NCBI GenBank assembly: GCA_050050615.1
Contig: JASFTV010000010.1
Location: 1 to 23,280 of the forward strand
Reading direction: 5' to 3'
Length of the DNA: 23,280 bases
Origin: JASFTV01 sp050050615
Lineage (GTDB): Bacteria; Desulfobacterota; DSM-4660; Desulfatiglandales; HGW-15
Of the stretch, positions 15,170-22,161 are shown piece by piece (position 1 is the stretch's first letter; every line of letters starts with the position of its first letter). The notes beneath the pieces are model-generated. The model saw only the letters and a list, made by a program, of their open reading frames with translations. It searched no databases and was not told the DNA's origin. The position numbers were made by a program, and so were the translations under genes.

Positions 15170-16540
15170 ATGTCTGACAAAAGGGTTCTCATTATTGACG
15201 ATGAAATGAATATGCGTCATATGCTTCAGATCATGCTGAACAAGGAGGGGTATGTCGCCGAGACAGCAGCCGATGGCTTCGAAGGTCTTGAAAAGATGAA
15301 CCAGGCTGATTTTGATTTTATCCTTTGTGATCTGAAGATGCCTAGAATGGACGGCATGACCTTTCTTAAGAAATCCAGAGAAGGACACCCGGACAAGACC
15401 TTTATCATGATGTCCGCTTACGGAAACATTGACGATGCACTGGAGGCGATGAAAATCGGAGCCTATGATTACATTTCCAAACCCTTTAAGACGGACGAGG
15501 TTCTGTTAACACTAAAGAAAGCGGAGGAGCGGGAGCGACTCAAGGCCGAGAACATAAACTTACAGCAGAAGATAAGAAAGATAGAGCAAAAATATTCTTT
15601 TGGAAACATCGTGGCGCGAAGTGAAGCCATGCGCCATGTATTTGATCTGGTCAGCAAGGTGGCCGACCACAAGACCACAGTCCTGATAACCGGGGAAAGT
15701 GGCACCGGCAAGGATTTGATTGCCAGAACTATTCATCAAAGCGGAAAAAGAACCTCCGGTCCTATGGTCTCCATAAACTGTGGCGGCATTCCTGAGAATC
15801 TTCTTGAAAGCGAATTGTTTGGTTATAAGCGCGGGGCATTTACGGATGCCGTTAAAGATAAACCAGGTCATTTTGAAGAGGCGGACGGAGGCACTATATT
15901 CCTTGATGAGATCGGGGAGCTGCCCCTCTCTTTGCAGGTCAAATTGTTGCGGGTTCTGCAGGAAGAAGAGATAACACCACTGGGCGGGGTTGGTTCCAAA
16001 AGGATTGATGTGAGGGTTATTGCGGCAACCTCAAAAGACCTCCAGAAGGAAACGGAAGCGGGAAGATTCAGGGAAGACCTTTTCTACCGCATTAACGTGA
16101 TGACCATTCATCTGCCTCCTCTGAGGGAAAGGCGGGGGGACATTCCCCTTCTCATTGGATACTTTATCGAGCAGTTTAATAAAAAGCTACAAAAGGAAGT
16201 AGAGGGCCTCACCTCAGAAGCGACGCCTATCCTGATGGGATATTCATGGCCGGGAAATATCAGAGAGCTGGAAAATGTCATGGAGAGGGCTGTCTTGCTT
16301 GCCAAGGACCGATGGGTTAGACCGAAGGAACTCCCGCCCGAAATAACCTCAGATCACAGCATACCTCCCTCTGTAATCCCCGAAGGGACGCTATCCATTC
16401 GGAAGGCCTCCAAAGTATTGGAACGCGATCTCATCAAGAAGGTCCTCGAGCTTACCGGGGGTAACCGCTCTCAAGCAGCCAAGATCTTGGAAATTAGCCG
16501 CCCCAAGCTCCTTTCCAAGATAAAGGATTACAATCTTTAG
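15170..16540 (+). CDS. NtrC-family sigma-54 response regulator with GAFTDA loop
   Basis: 456 residues. The receiver (1-120) has the acidic pocket IIDDE, phospho-acceptor Asp54 in LCDLKMP and K104 in SKPF. The AAA+ domain (about 145-385) has Walker A GESGTGKD (175-182), Walker B GGTIFLDEIGE (240-250), REDLFYRINV and PLRERRGDI with the arginine fingers, and WPGNIRELEN. A Fis-type helix-turn-helix ends the protein (about 413-455, LTGGNRSQAAKILEISRPKLLSKI). The sigma-54-contacting L1 loop reads GAFTDA (222-227, bases 15833-15850), not the canonical GAFTGA. It lies 23 bases after the kinase gene, so the two are cognate. It should activate sigma-54 promoters; the target genes are unknown. Confidence 0.95.
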   Translation: MSDKRVLIIDDEMNMRHMLQIMLNKEGYVAETAADGFEGLEKMNQADFDFILCDLKMPRMDGMTFLKKSREGHPDKTFIMMSAYGNIDDALEAMKIGAYDYISKPFKTDEVLLTLKKAEERERLKAENINLQQKIRKIEQKYSFGNIVARSEAMRHVFDLVSKVADHKTTVLITGESGTGKDLIARTIHQSGKRTSGPMVSINCGGIPENLLESELFGYKRGAFTDAVKDKPGHFEEADGGTIFLDEIGELPLSLQVKLLRVLQEEEITPLGGVGSKRIDVRVIAATSKDLQKETEAGRFREDLFYRINVMTIHLPPLRERRGDIPLLIGYFIEQFNKKLQKEVEGLTSEATPILMGYSWPGNIRELENVMERAVLLAKDRWVRPKELPPEITSDHSIPPSVIPEGTLSIRKASKVLERDLIKKVLELTGGNRSQAAKILEISRPKLLSKIKDYNL

Positions 16541-16546
16541 TCTGAA

Positions 16547-16586
16547 ATACTCCAGTCCTCCATCACGCCACTACTCCAATACTCCA
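16547..16586. repeat. Five-unit 8-bp tandem array (NTACTCCA)
   Basis: Directly after the regulator stop the sequence divides into ATACTCCA, GTCCTCCA, TCACGCCA, CTACTCCA, ATACTCCA: five octamers, each ending in CCA, first and last identical. On the other strand the unit reads TGGAGTAN. Repeats of this kind could be replication slippage products or remains of a dispersed family. No gene or terminator is visible in the 102-base gap. Confidence 0.6.
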
Positions 16587-16642
16587 AAAGGCCTAATTGA
16601 CCCCTTTCAGTGATGAACTAAACTACTGTTCGGCGCTTGCCC

Positions 16643-17356
16643 CTATGGCTCGCTCACATCTCCTATCTTAACAACCACCATCTGATCACCCTGTCTTTTT
16701 ACAGTCAAAACGAAATCAAAAAGATCCCGCTGCAGGCAAAAGATGGGGTCCTCTCTCGGCAGGTATTCCTTACTTCCCGCAATGAACTTTTGTGCTGTAG
16801 GCTGGAAGAGGATATCTTTGAGGGCTTCGATGGTATCATAGGGTTTGCCAGTAAGGAGGTGTTCCAGATAATCGGCACACGCCTCATCCTCAGGGGCTTT
16901 CTTCTCAGCCCTTTCTCCCATGGCCACAAGGGTCAACACATGCGCGTTCTTCTCCTGGATGTAGGCTGCGACCGCCTTGGCCGTCAAGAAACTGCAAAGG
17001 AGGACCTCGTCTGCGTTTTCAAGGGCGGCTGCGGCACCCGTTACCCCCGCCGTGGTTCTGTGTACCACCACCTTTCCCTCGAAGAAAGTCTTGCTCTTTA
17101 GGACGATCTCGGATGGCGAGTTTCCCAAGTCAGCGTCTTCTATGGGGATCTCATTCACCTCGCCCACAAGCAGGAACTCTGGATGCTCTCTTTTCAAAGC
17201 GATCGCTTTCGCGGGCTCTGCCTCCAGGATGACCTTTTTGACACCGAAATGGAAAAAAAGGGGTTCACAGGAAAAGGCCCTGAAGACATCAATGATAACG
17301 GCCGTTCCCGATGCATCCCTTGCGCCTTGGGCACAGCTTTTTCTTATGATCTGCAT
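16643..17356 (-). CDS. comB: ComB-family protein (2-phosphosulfolactate phosphatase-like)
   Basis: 237 residues. AVIIDVFRAFSCEPLFFHFGVKKV, LLVGEVNEIPI, DLGNSPSEI, VVHRTTAGVTGAAAAL, ADEVLLCSFLTAKAVAAYI, TLVAMGERAEKKAPEDEACADYL match the ComB fold in order (DVxRA, GE, NSP, TTxGT-like, MG, PEDxxCADYL). ComB hydrolyses 2-phosphosulfolactate in coenzyme M synthesis in methanogens. In bacteria the family is broad and its substrate often unknown. No comA or comC is here, so the name is a family label. The typical TTNGT is TTAGV. GGGAG lies about eight bases before the ATG. Confidence 0.75.
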   Translation of the reverse strand: MQIIRKSCAQGARDASGTAVIIDVFRAFSCEPLFFHFGVKKVILEAEPAKAIALKREHPEFLLVGEVNEIPIEDADLGNSPSEIVLKSKTFFEGKVVVHRTTAGVTGAAAALENADEVLLCSFLTAKAVAAYIQEKNAHVLTLVAMGERAEKKAPEDEACADYLEHLLTGKPYDTIEALKDILFQPTAQKFIAGSKEYLPREDPIFCLQRDLFDFVLTVKRQGDQMVVVKIGDVSEP

Positions 17357-17548
17357 CTCCTGGCTCCCTCTGGGTTTTGAAATAACATGGACTTTTCAAC
17401 CGGACTTTCTATTTGAGCGCCTCATCTGGAGGGTATGAGCCCTTTTTCAAGCAAAGTCCCCCTTTCATAAACTTATCTTTACCCGTAAGTCGTCTGCTGG
17501 ACACCGGGGGGTAAAAAGAGGATGTGGCGCGTTCATTGGGGACCGGGG

Positions 17549-17582
17549 GACTTTTCTTAGGTTCCGAGGCTCCCGGGCTGGT
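17549..17582. repeat. Left copy of the inverted repeat flanking thiF
   Basis: 34 bases with a core CCGAGGCTCCCGGGCTGGT (17564-17582) whose exact reverse complement occurs at 18683-18701. The remaining 15 bases match with four differences (30 of 34 in all). It lies just 8 bases past the thiF stop. The surrounding 234-base gap 17357-17590 holds no gene I believe in. Confidence 0.85.
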
Positions 17583-17590
17583 TTCTTGAA

Positions 17591-18454
17591 TCAACGAGGG
17601 TCAAAAGAGAACTGATTCAGTTCCCCCTCCTCCAGATCGGCATAAACCATCATGTTCCTGAAGGGCTTGCCTCGTCCAAGAAGAATTTTGATCACCTCCA
17701 TGACCTGAAGGGTTGCCACGAAGGAAGCCGTTACGGATGGGACCCCCAGAACAGCCTCCGGGCGATGGGAACCATCTTCTGGAGTCGCCTCAGGCATATA
17801 AATCTTTTTGAGGCCCGCATCGCCGGGCATGATGGTCATCAACTGCCCTTGGAAGCCGGCCAGTGCGCCATGCACGAGTGGGACTTCGAGGCTCTTCGCC
17901 ACTTCTTCCAGCATAAGCCTGCCTGACACGGTGTCCAGAGCATCTACAATCACATCACAACCCGCCAGTATATCTGGGCCGTTAGCGGCATCAAGGCCCG
18001 TCTGGTGCGCTGTAACCACCACGCCCGGATTGATCAGAGCCACCAATGCGAGGGCTTCGCCGGATTTGGATTGACCCAGGTTTTCTCTGCTGCACAATGC
18101 CTGGCGATTCAGATTGGTCTCATCAAAAATGTCCCGATCGACCACCACCAGGTGTCCGATGCCAAGGCGGGCTAGCAAAAGAATCACGTTTCCGCCGAGA
18201 CCTCCGACGCCGATCACGGCCACCCTGGACTCAGCCAACTTGAGCTGCTCCTCCATCGAGATGATGTCGCGGTTACGGATATAGCGGTAAGGGTAAACGC
18301 CCGCCTTCAGACTTTCTCTGTAAACATCATGAACCGTAAAACCGGATGCATCCGCTAGTTTGATCGCCTGAGCGTCCTCCAGGATTCGTACCTCACGCCC
18401 TGCCGGATCTTTGATGCTTCTCGCCTTGTTTTGAACTCGGTTGTGAATAGCCAT
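17591..18454 (-). CDS. HesA/MoeB/ThiF-family E1-like adenylyltransferase, zinc-less
   Basis: 287 residues from ATG 18454. The frame is open to 18724, but GGGGGT lies before this ATG and the extra 90 residues are low-quality sequence crossing the inverted repeat. The Rossmann core has GVGGLGG (82-88), Asp106, NLNRQ (114-118), K130 and VDALD (170-174), the ATP- and Mg-binding residues of E1-like enzymes. Such enzymes adenylate the C-terminal Gly of MoaD or ThiS. The two CxxC zinc pairs of MoeB and ThiF are absent: where CYRCLFP is expected there is KKIYMPE, and the protein stops at FDPR before the last CxxC site. Only Cys121 and Cys166 remain. moaD lies divergently upstream. Confidence 0.88.
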   Translation of the reverse strand: MAIHNRVQNKARSIKDPAGREVRILEDAQAIKLADASGFTVHDVYRESLKAGVYPYRYIRNRDIISMEEQLKLAESRVAVIGVGGLGGNVILLLARLGIGHLVVVDRDIFDETNLNRQALCSRENLGQSKSGEALALVALINPGVVVTAHQTGLDAANGPDILAGCDVIVDALDTVSGRLMLEEVAKSLEVPLVHGALAGFQGQLMTIMPGDAGLKKIYMPEATPEDGSHRPEAVLGVPSVTASFVATLQVMEVIKILLGRGKPFRNMMVYADLEEGELNQFSFDPR

Positions 18455-18837
18455 ATTTACCCCCAACGTTTCTTGAGAAGTTTTTATGGTCTGTGATTTC
18501 TTTTGTTTAGTGGTTTTCCTTTGAGAATGCAAGGGATTCCAGAGGCTAAAGGCCCGGTCGGCGGATCGCGTCCTGATCACTGGAGAAAAAATTCCCAATA
18601 TCGTATCATATTGACAGGCGTTTGCTCTGTGATTAGTAAGGGGAATCATCCTTCTCCAAAAACGAGGGGAGTGCGGGAAAAGACCAGCCCGGGAGCCTCG
18701 GTACTGAAGAAAAGGCATCAACACGGCAGAGTATTGTCGAGTAACGAACGACCCCCTTAGTATGTGCTCCCCTTAGTCATTGGAAAAAATGGCGCAGGGA
18801 ACATCCACAATTGGGGTCCATTGAGGACCGATAAGTG
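18455..18837. other. Divergent region between thiF and moaD
   Basis: 383 bases without a credible gene. It contains the right inverted-repeat copy (18683-18716), a possible plus-strand promoter for moaD (TTGACA 18611-18616 and TAGTAA 18634-18639, 17 bases apart, weak -10), and the 9-mer CCCCTTAGT twice at 18753-18761 and 18769-18777, a 16-base period that could be a direct-repeat operator. GGGGGT before thiF and GAGGA before moaD are the ribosome sites. Confidence 0.35.
18683..18716. repeat. Right copy of the inverted repeat flanking thiF
   Basis: Reverse complement of 17549-17582 (30 of 34, with a perfect 19-base core, ACCAGCCCGGGAGCCTCGG at 18683-18701). It lies about 230 bases upstream of the thiF start, so the pair brackets the gene with about 1.1 kb between the copies. 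Confidence 0.85.
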
Positions 18838-19083
18838 ATGAAGATAGAATTAAGGCTGTACGCTTCACTGGCACGCTACATGCCTGTCCACGGGGACAGG
18901 AGGGGTGCGCATCAGACAATAGAAATCAAGGAAGGGACCACGATCGGATCGCTATTGGAAAATCTGAAAGTTCCGACCAGTGAGGTCAAGCTCATATTCG
19001 TCAATGGTGTCCATGCTGCGCTCGGGCAGGTCTTAAAGGACGGAGACAGGGTGGGTATCTTCCCTCCTGTTGCGGGTGGATAA
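18838..19083 (+). CDS. moaD: MoaD/ThiS-type small sulfur carrier
   Basis: 81 residues from ATG 18838; a GTG three bases earlier is possible. MKIELRLYASLARYMP is the first beta-hairpin, EGTTIGSLLENL the helix, EVKLIFVNGVHAALGQVLKDGDRVGIFPPVAGG the C-terminal strands with the LxDGDxVxxFPPVxGG signature and free terminal Gly-Gly. This is the beta-grasp sulfur donor for molybdopterin or tungstopterin synthesis, thiocarboxylated after adenylation by an E1-like partner (thiF here). It meets the next gene tail to tail with no base between. The nearby tungsten-type oxidoreductase suggests pterin supply. Confidence 0.92.
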   Translation: MKIELRLYASLARYMPVHGDRRGAHQTIEIKEGTTIGSLLENLKVPTSEVKLIFVNGVHAALGQVLKDGDRVGIFPPVAGG

Positions 19084-19713
19084 CTATGATTCCTCTAGTT
19101 TCATGAACACGTCATCCTCGGGCCATTCACGCTCGAGCAGTTTCTTTAAATCGATCTCTTCCCCATCGAGCATTGCTTTGCCGCATCCCGCCCAAAAACG
19201 CTCGGGCTGGCTTCTGAAGAAGTCTTGCAGGTCTTTTCCCTGAATCCACACGCCCTGTTTTAGAAGGCTCGGGCCCACCTCTCTGGTCAGCAGATTGAAG
19301 AGTTTCAGAAAAACCGTGCCTTCCCTCGCGGAAATGCTTTCCGCTTCCTCCTTGTAGGAGATTTGGCTGCGCATCTCCTTATAATAGCTGTCCTTCCTTA
19401 AGATCGCCCCGACAAGGCCTGGCAGGGCTGCAGAAAGAGCCAGCGTTGAGCCGTCCCTGACAGTGGCTGAATTCACATCGTCGACGGTCTTTCCATCCAA
19501 AAAGAAGGTCTGGATTCTCTGGTCGATGTAGTCTTCGCTCAAGCCAAGTTGATCGCAGAGAAATGCCTTAATACTGGATCCGACTCGAGCCTTTATGGCA
19601 AGCCCTTTTTGAAGAAATGTAAAGAAACCGGGGATGAGTTCGGGCTTCAGAGTCAGAGACAGCTTGGAATAGGTTTTATTGTCCTTCCTCTTTTTTCCTC
19701 CCTCATCGTTCAT
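19084..19713 (-). CDS. Uncharacterised protein with MoaD-like beta-grasp N-terminal domain
   Basis: 209 residues from ATG 19713; GAGGTGG five bases before it argues against the GTG at 19722. After a charged leader (1-14), residues 16-104 follow the MoaD layout. SKLSLTLKPELI would be strand 1, RVGSSIKAFLCDQLGL the helix, IQTFFLDGKTVDDVNSATVRDGSTLALSAALPGLVG the last strands. Compare MoaD: GTTIGSLL, LIFVNG, VLKDGDRVGIFPPVAGG. The Gly-Gly is replaced by LPG-LVG, and the chain runs on for another 105 residues, including FRSQPERFWAGCGKAMLDGEEIDLKKLLE, with no known domain. So it cannot be a normal sulfur carrier unless cut. It lies 164 bases downstream of the AOR gene on the same strand. The function is unknown. 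Confidence 0.55.
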   Translation of the reverse strand: MNDEGGKKRKDNKTYSKLSLTLKPELIPGFFTFLQKGLAIKARVGSSIKAFLCDQLGLSEDYIDQRIQTFFLDGKTVDDVNSATVRDGSTLALSAALPGLVGAILRKDSYYKEMRSQISYKEEAESISAREGTVFLKLFNLLTREVGPSLLKQGVWIQGKDLQDFFRSQPERFWAGCGKAMLDGEEIDLKKLLEREWPEDDVFMKLEES

Positions 19714-19823
19714 AACAACCACCTCACGAGGAGTCGATTTTTCGCGTAAGGGGCTCAGTTCCCGCCCTCAAGAAAGGCAAGCTCCCCTTCGGATTCAGGA
19801 TCACCCATAGAGGCTAAAAGAAC

Positions 19824-19854
19824 AACGGGGAGCCCGACTGTGGATCTCCCCGTT
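19824..19854 (-). terminator. Terminator-like stem after the AOR gene
   Basis: AACGGGGAG (19824-19832) pairs perfectly with CTCCCCGTT (19846-19854), nine pairs with a 13-base loop. On the minus strand it is followed by GTTCTTTTAG. It is placed 24 bases past the AOR stop. The gap 19714-19877 contains nothing else I can identify. Confidence 0.65.
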
Positions 19855-19877
19855 GACTCAGGTACAAAATTCTTTCC

Positions 19878-21617
19878 CTACCAGTTAAAGACCTGATCCA
19901 GCTCCTCGTCCTTTACCTGGAACGTGATATTGTGGGGCGGTAGGGGCTCTTTTTTGAAGAAATCAGGCAATCGGTCATGTTCTGCTGTAAAACCAGCCTT
20001 TGTATTGAAGTCCCTTTCGTTTTTGAGAACGGATTTTCCCAGTTCCGTCATATCATCAGCGGTCAGGCTCTGGCCGTGGAAGGCATTGATCATATCTATC
20101 AAGGCTTGAAGGGTGTCGGCTTGGTCCAGTATAGCAAAGGCGATGAAAAGACACATGCCTGTGGTGTCGGTAAGGGCAGCTGTGGCAATCTGCAGGTTTC
20201 TCGAAAGCTCCGCCTGGCCCTTGGGCTTCAGTGGATCGACCGTTCCACCGACGTCGAGGATATTCGCCGTAATCGCATACCCGGCGGTATGATCAGCCCC
20301 CATGGTGCTGGTGGCGTAAGTCACTCCGATGCCCTGCGCTCCGCGAGGATCGTAGGCCGGCATGGCCTGGCCTTTGACTACCGGCACCCTTTCAACGCCG
20401 AACACTTTGCCTGTAACGGCGGCTCCACTCCCTAAGATCCGCCCAAGATGAGTCCCTTTGCCCACTTCCTTAACCAGGTTTATGGCAGCTTCTGCATCTC
20501 CGAACTCCGCCAATCCAGCTTCCATGGCCACCCCAATGGTGGCTCCCATCTCGATGGTATCCAAGCCGTAATCATCATCTAGACGGTCCAGCATCGCAAT
20601 CGCGTCAAGATCATCGATGCCACAATTTCCACCATGGGCCCAGACCGTCTCGTACTCAGGCTGCTTGGTCAAATAGTGGCCGTCCTTGTTGACATAAGTG
20701 CCCGAGCACTTTATGACGCAGCCTCGGTGACAGCCATGCGTGGCCAGCCCCCCTCGAGCTGTCTCTGTTTCCGCCTCGGTTTCGCCACTGATTTTGTCGC
20801 ACCCTTCGAACCGTCCCCACATGAAGTTATGGGTCGGAAAAGTTCCGGCCTCATTGATGACGTTCGTCAATACATTGGTTCCGTAAGCCGGAAGTGACTC
20901 GCCCGTTAAAGGGTGTTTTCGGAGGCCTTCCACCCATCTTTTATTGGCCTCCTTAAATGCTTCAGAATCTTTGGGCCTTCGCATCTTCATCCCGGCATCA
21001 TCGAGCACAATCGCCTTGACGCCCTTGCTGCCCATGACGGCGCCGACCCCGCCTCGTGCGGCATGTCGCGTGGGCCTCACTTCCATGTCGGTGCAGGCGA
21101 CCGATGCAGCAGCCATTTTCATCTCGCCTGCCGGCCCAATAGAAACAATGGCGATCTTATCCCCGTACTCCCCCTTGAGTTTATCCACAAGATCGTAGTT
21201 GCCCAGCATCTTGAGGCTGTTGTCGGGGATGATTTGAACCCCGTCCTTGTTCACGAAAACCTTGTATAGCGTGTCGTCTTTCGGCTTTCCTTCCAGAACG
21301 ATCGCTGCATACCCTAACCTGGCGAGAACTTGAGACGACTGGCCTCCGGCATTCGCCTCTTTGATGCCGCCGGTGAGAGGGCTTTTACATCCCACCGAGA
21401 GTCTCCCTGACATGGCCGCCGTGGTTCCGCTGAGCAAACCCGGGGCGATGACCAGCTTATTATCTTCGCCGAGGGCATGGCACAGTGGAGGCACCTCCTT
21501 GGCGACAATGGCTGAAGTGAGTGCCCTGCCACCCAGGCCGGCATATTCCCCAAGCGGGGTTTCACTCGCTTTGGGGCCGCCTTCCGCGCCCATGTCGATC
21601 CGCAGTATTTTATCCAT
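19878..21617 (-). CDS. aor: Aldehyde:ferredoxin oxidoreductase family (tungstopterin enzyme)
   Basis: 579 residues, close to the usual 600. N-terminal GGRALTSAIVAKEVPPL and LVIAPGLLSGTTAAMSGRLSVGCKSPLTGGIKEANAGG give the first pterin-binding half. RPTRHAARGGVGAVMGSKGVKAIV is highly conserved. The iron-sulfur cluster ligands are in HGCHRGCVIKCSG (about 296-304) with the last cysteine in TDTTGMC (about 488). The first cluster is CHxGCxxxC, the pattern of YdhV-like members, rather than the CxxCxxxC of Pyrococcus AOR. DPRGAQGIGVTYATSTMGADHTAG is the second pterin segment. These cytoplasmic enzymes interconvert aldehydes and acids with ferredoxin. The substrate here is unknown. AAAGGAGGA lies seven bases before the ATG. 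Confidence 0.93.
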   Translation of the reverse strand: MDKILRIDMGAEGGPKASETPLGEYAGLGGRALTSAIVAKEVPPLCHALGEDNKLVIAPGLLSGTTAAMSGRLSVGCKSPLTGGIKEANAGGQSSQVLARLGYAAIVLEGKPKDDTLYKVFVNKDGVQIIPDNSLKMLGNYDLVDKLKGEYGDKIAIVSIGPAGEMKMAAASVACTDMEVRPTRHAARGGVGAVMGSKGVKAIVLDDAGMKMRRPKDSEAFKEANKRWVEGLRKHPLTGESLPAYGTNVLTNVINEAGTFPTHNFMWGRFEGCDKISGETEAETETARGGLATHGCHRGCVIKCSGTYVNKDGHYLTKQPEYETVWAHGGNCGIDDLDAIAMLDRLDDDYGLDTIEMGATIGVAMEAGLAEFGDAEAAINLVKEVGKGTHLGRILGSGAAVTGKVFGVERVPVVKGQAMPAYDPRGAQGIGVTYATSTMGADHTAGYAITANILDVGGTVDPLKPKGQAELSRNLQIATAALTDTTGMCLFIAFAILDQADTLQALIDMINAFHGQSLTADDMTELGKSVLKNERDFNTKAGFTAEHDRLPDFFKKEPLPPHNITFQVKDEELDQVFNW

Positions 21618-21730
21618 GAAAATCCTCCTTTCCTGATTTCTGTCGAGGAAGCGGTTTCATCGATGATCCCGGCTTCCCCAAAAGGCTGTCCATTTTCCCA
21701 TTGGAAACCATTCCTGCCCGCATCTCTGAT

Positions 21731-21761
21731 ATTATATGAAAGGTGTTGCGGAGAATGTCAA
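21731..21761 (-). promoter_or_regulatory. Promoter of the AOR gene
   Basis: On the minus strand, TTGACA (21756-21761) and TATAAT (21731-21736) both match perfectly but are 19 bases apart, two more than optimal. A CATATA hexamer starting at spacing 17 is an alternative -10. The leader to the AOR ATG is about 105 bases. Over-long spacing often marks MerR-type activator control, but nothing else here supports that. Confidence 0.55.
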
Positions 21762-21979
21762 CAAAGAACAATGATATTGGTTGGTTATATCATTTCGGAC
21801 ATAAGAAACCATTGCCATGAACCGTTGTTCTGACATTGGGGTTCGCTCAGGAGTGATAGATGAAAAGGATGCTGGCTCATGTATGAAATTATCGACAGGG
21901 CGTGTCACAAATATATGACAAAACGAGGCTTTTTCGCTTTTTTTGATCTTGCCTTTAAGCTCTCGGTAAGTCAAAAAGC

Positions 21980-22018
21980 GTATCGGGCGCGCAAAAGATC
22001 CATGTGAACGCCCGGTAT
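21980..22018. promoter_or_regulatory. Inverted repeat upstream of the sigma-54 promoter; possible activator site
   Basis: GTATCGGGCG (21980-21989) and CGCCCGGTAT (22009-22018) form 10 pairs as RNA (two G-U), or 8 of 10 as DNA. The centre is about 62 bases before the -24 element, within the range where NtrC-type activators bind. Confidence 0.4.
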
Positions 22019-22059
22019 CGGCCCTTATAAATATCATGAGAGCCGACATATCCTCAGAA

Positions 22060-22075
22060 TGGCACATTTCTTGCT
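22060..22075 (+). promoter_or_regulatory. Sigma-54 (-24/-12) promoter
   Basis: TGGCAC-ATTTC-TTGCT: a perfect TGGCAC, five-base spacer and TTGC(T), the textbook sigma-54 element with the invariant GG and GC at correct distance. Transcription would start near 22086, about 76 bases before the PilZ-like ATG. Confidence 0.75.
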
Positions 22076-22161
22076 TTGTAAGTCACTGATATCTTTTCAA
22101 TCTCTTTTCTTCAAGCAAGGGCAGGCCGCCCTAGAAAGCCAAAACCAGACAGGGGGAGTCA

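Larger units (their letters stand above)
21618..22161. other. Divergent control region between AOR and the PilZ-like gene
   Basis: 544 bases without a credible gene. It holds the AOR promoter (21731-21761), a TGTCA-N8-TGACA inverted repeat (21903-21920), a 10-bp inverted repeat (21980-22018), a sigma-54 promoter (22060-22075), and a small leader hairpin AGGGC/GCCCT (22118-22132). The longest open frame, 111 codons on the minus strand, crosses both promoters and looks like no protein family. Confidence 0.5.

Noticed and set aside
17409..17594. 61-codon minus-strand frame overlapping the thiF stop (ATGA)
   Set aside because: The ATGA overlap is tempting, but the frame runs through the inverted repeat, is proline/serine/lysine-rich and low complexity, and has no recognisable domain.
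18503..18760. 85-codon plus-strand frame and the 90-codon N-terminal extension of thiF
   Set aside because: Both lie in the divergent control region and contain the repeat copy. ThiF similarity and a ribosome site begin at 18454.
21732..22067. 111-codon minus-strand frame
   Set aside because: It overlaps the AOR promoter and the sigma-54 element on opposite strands and resembles no protein.
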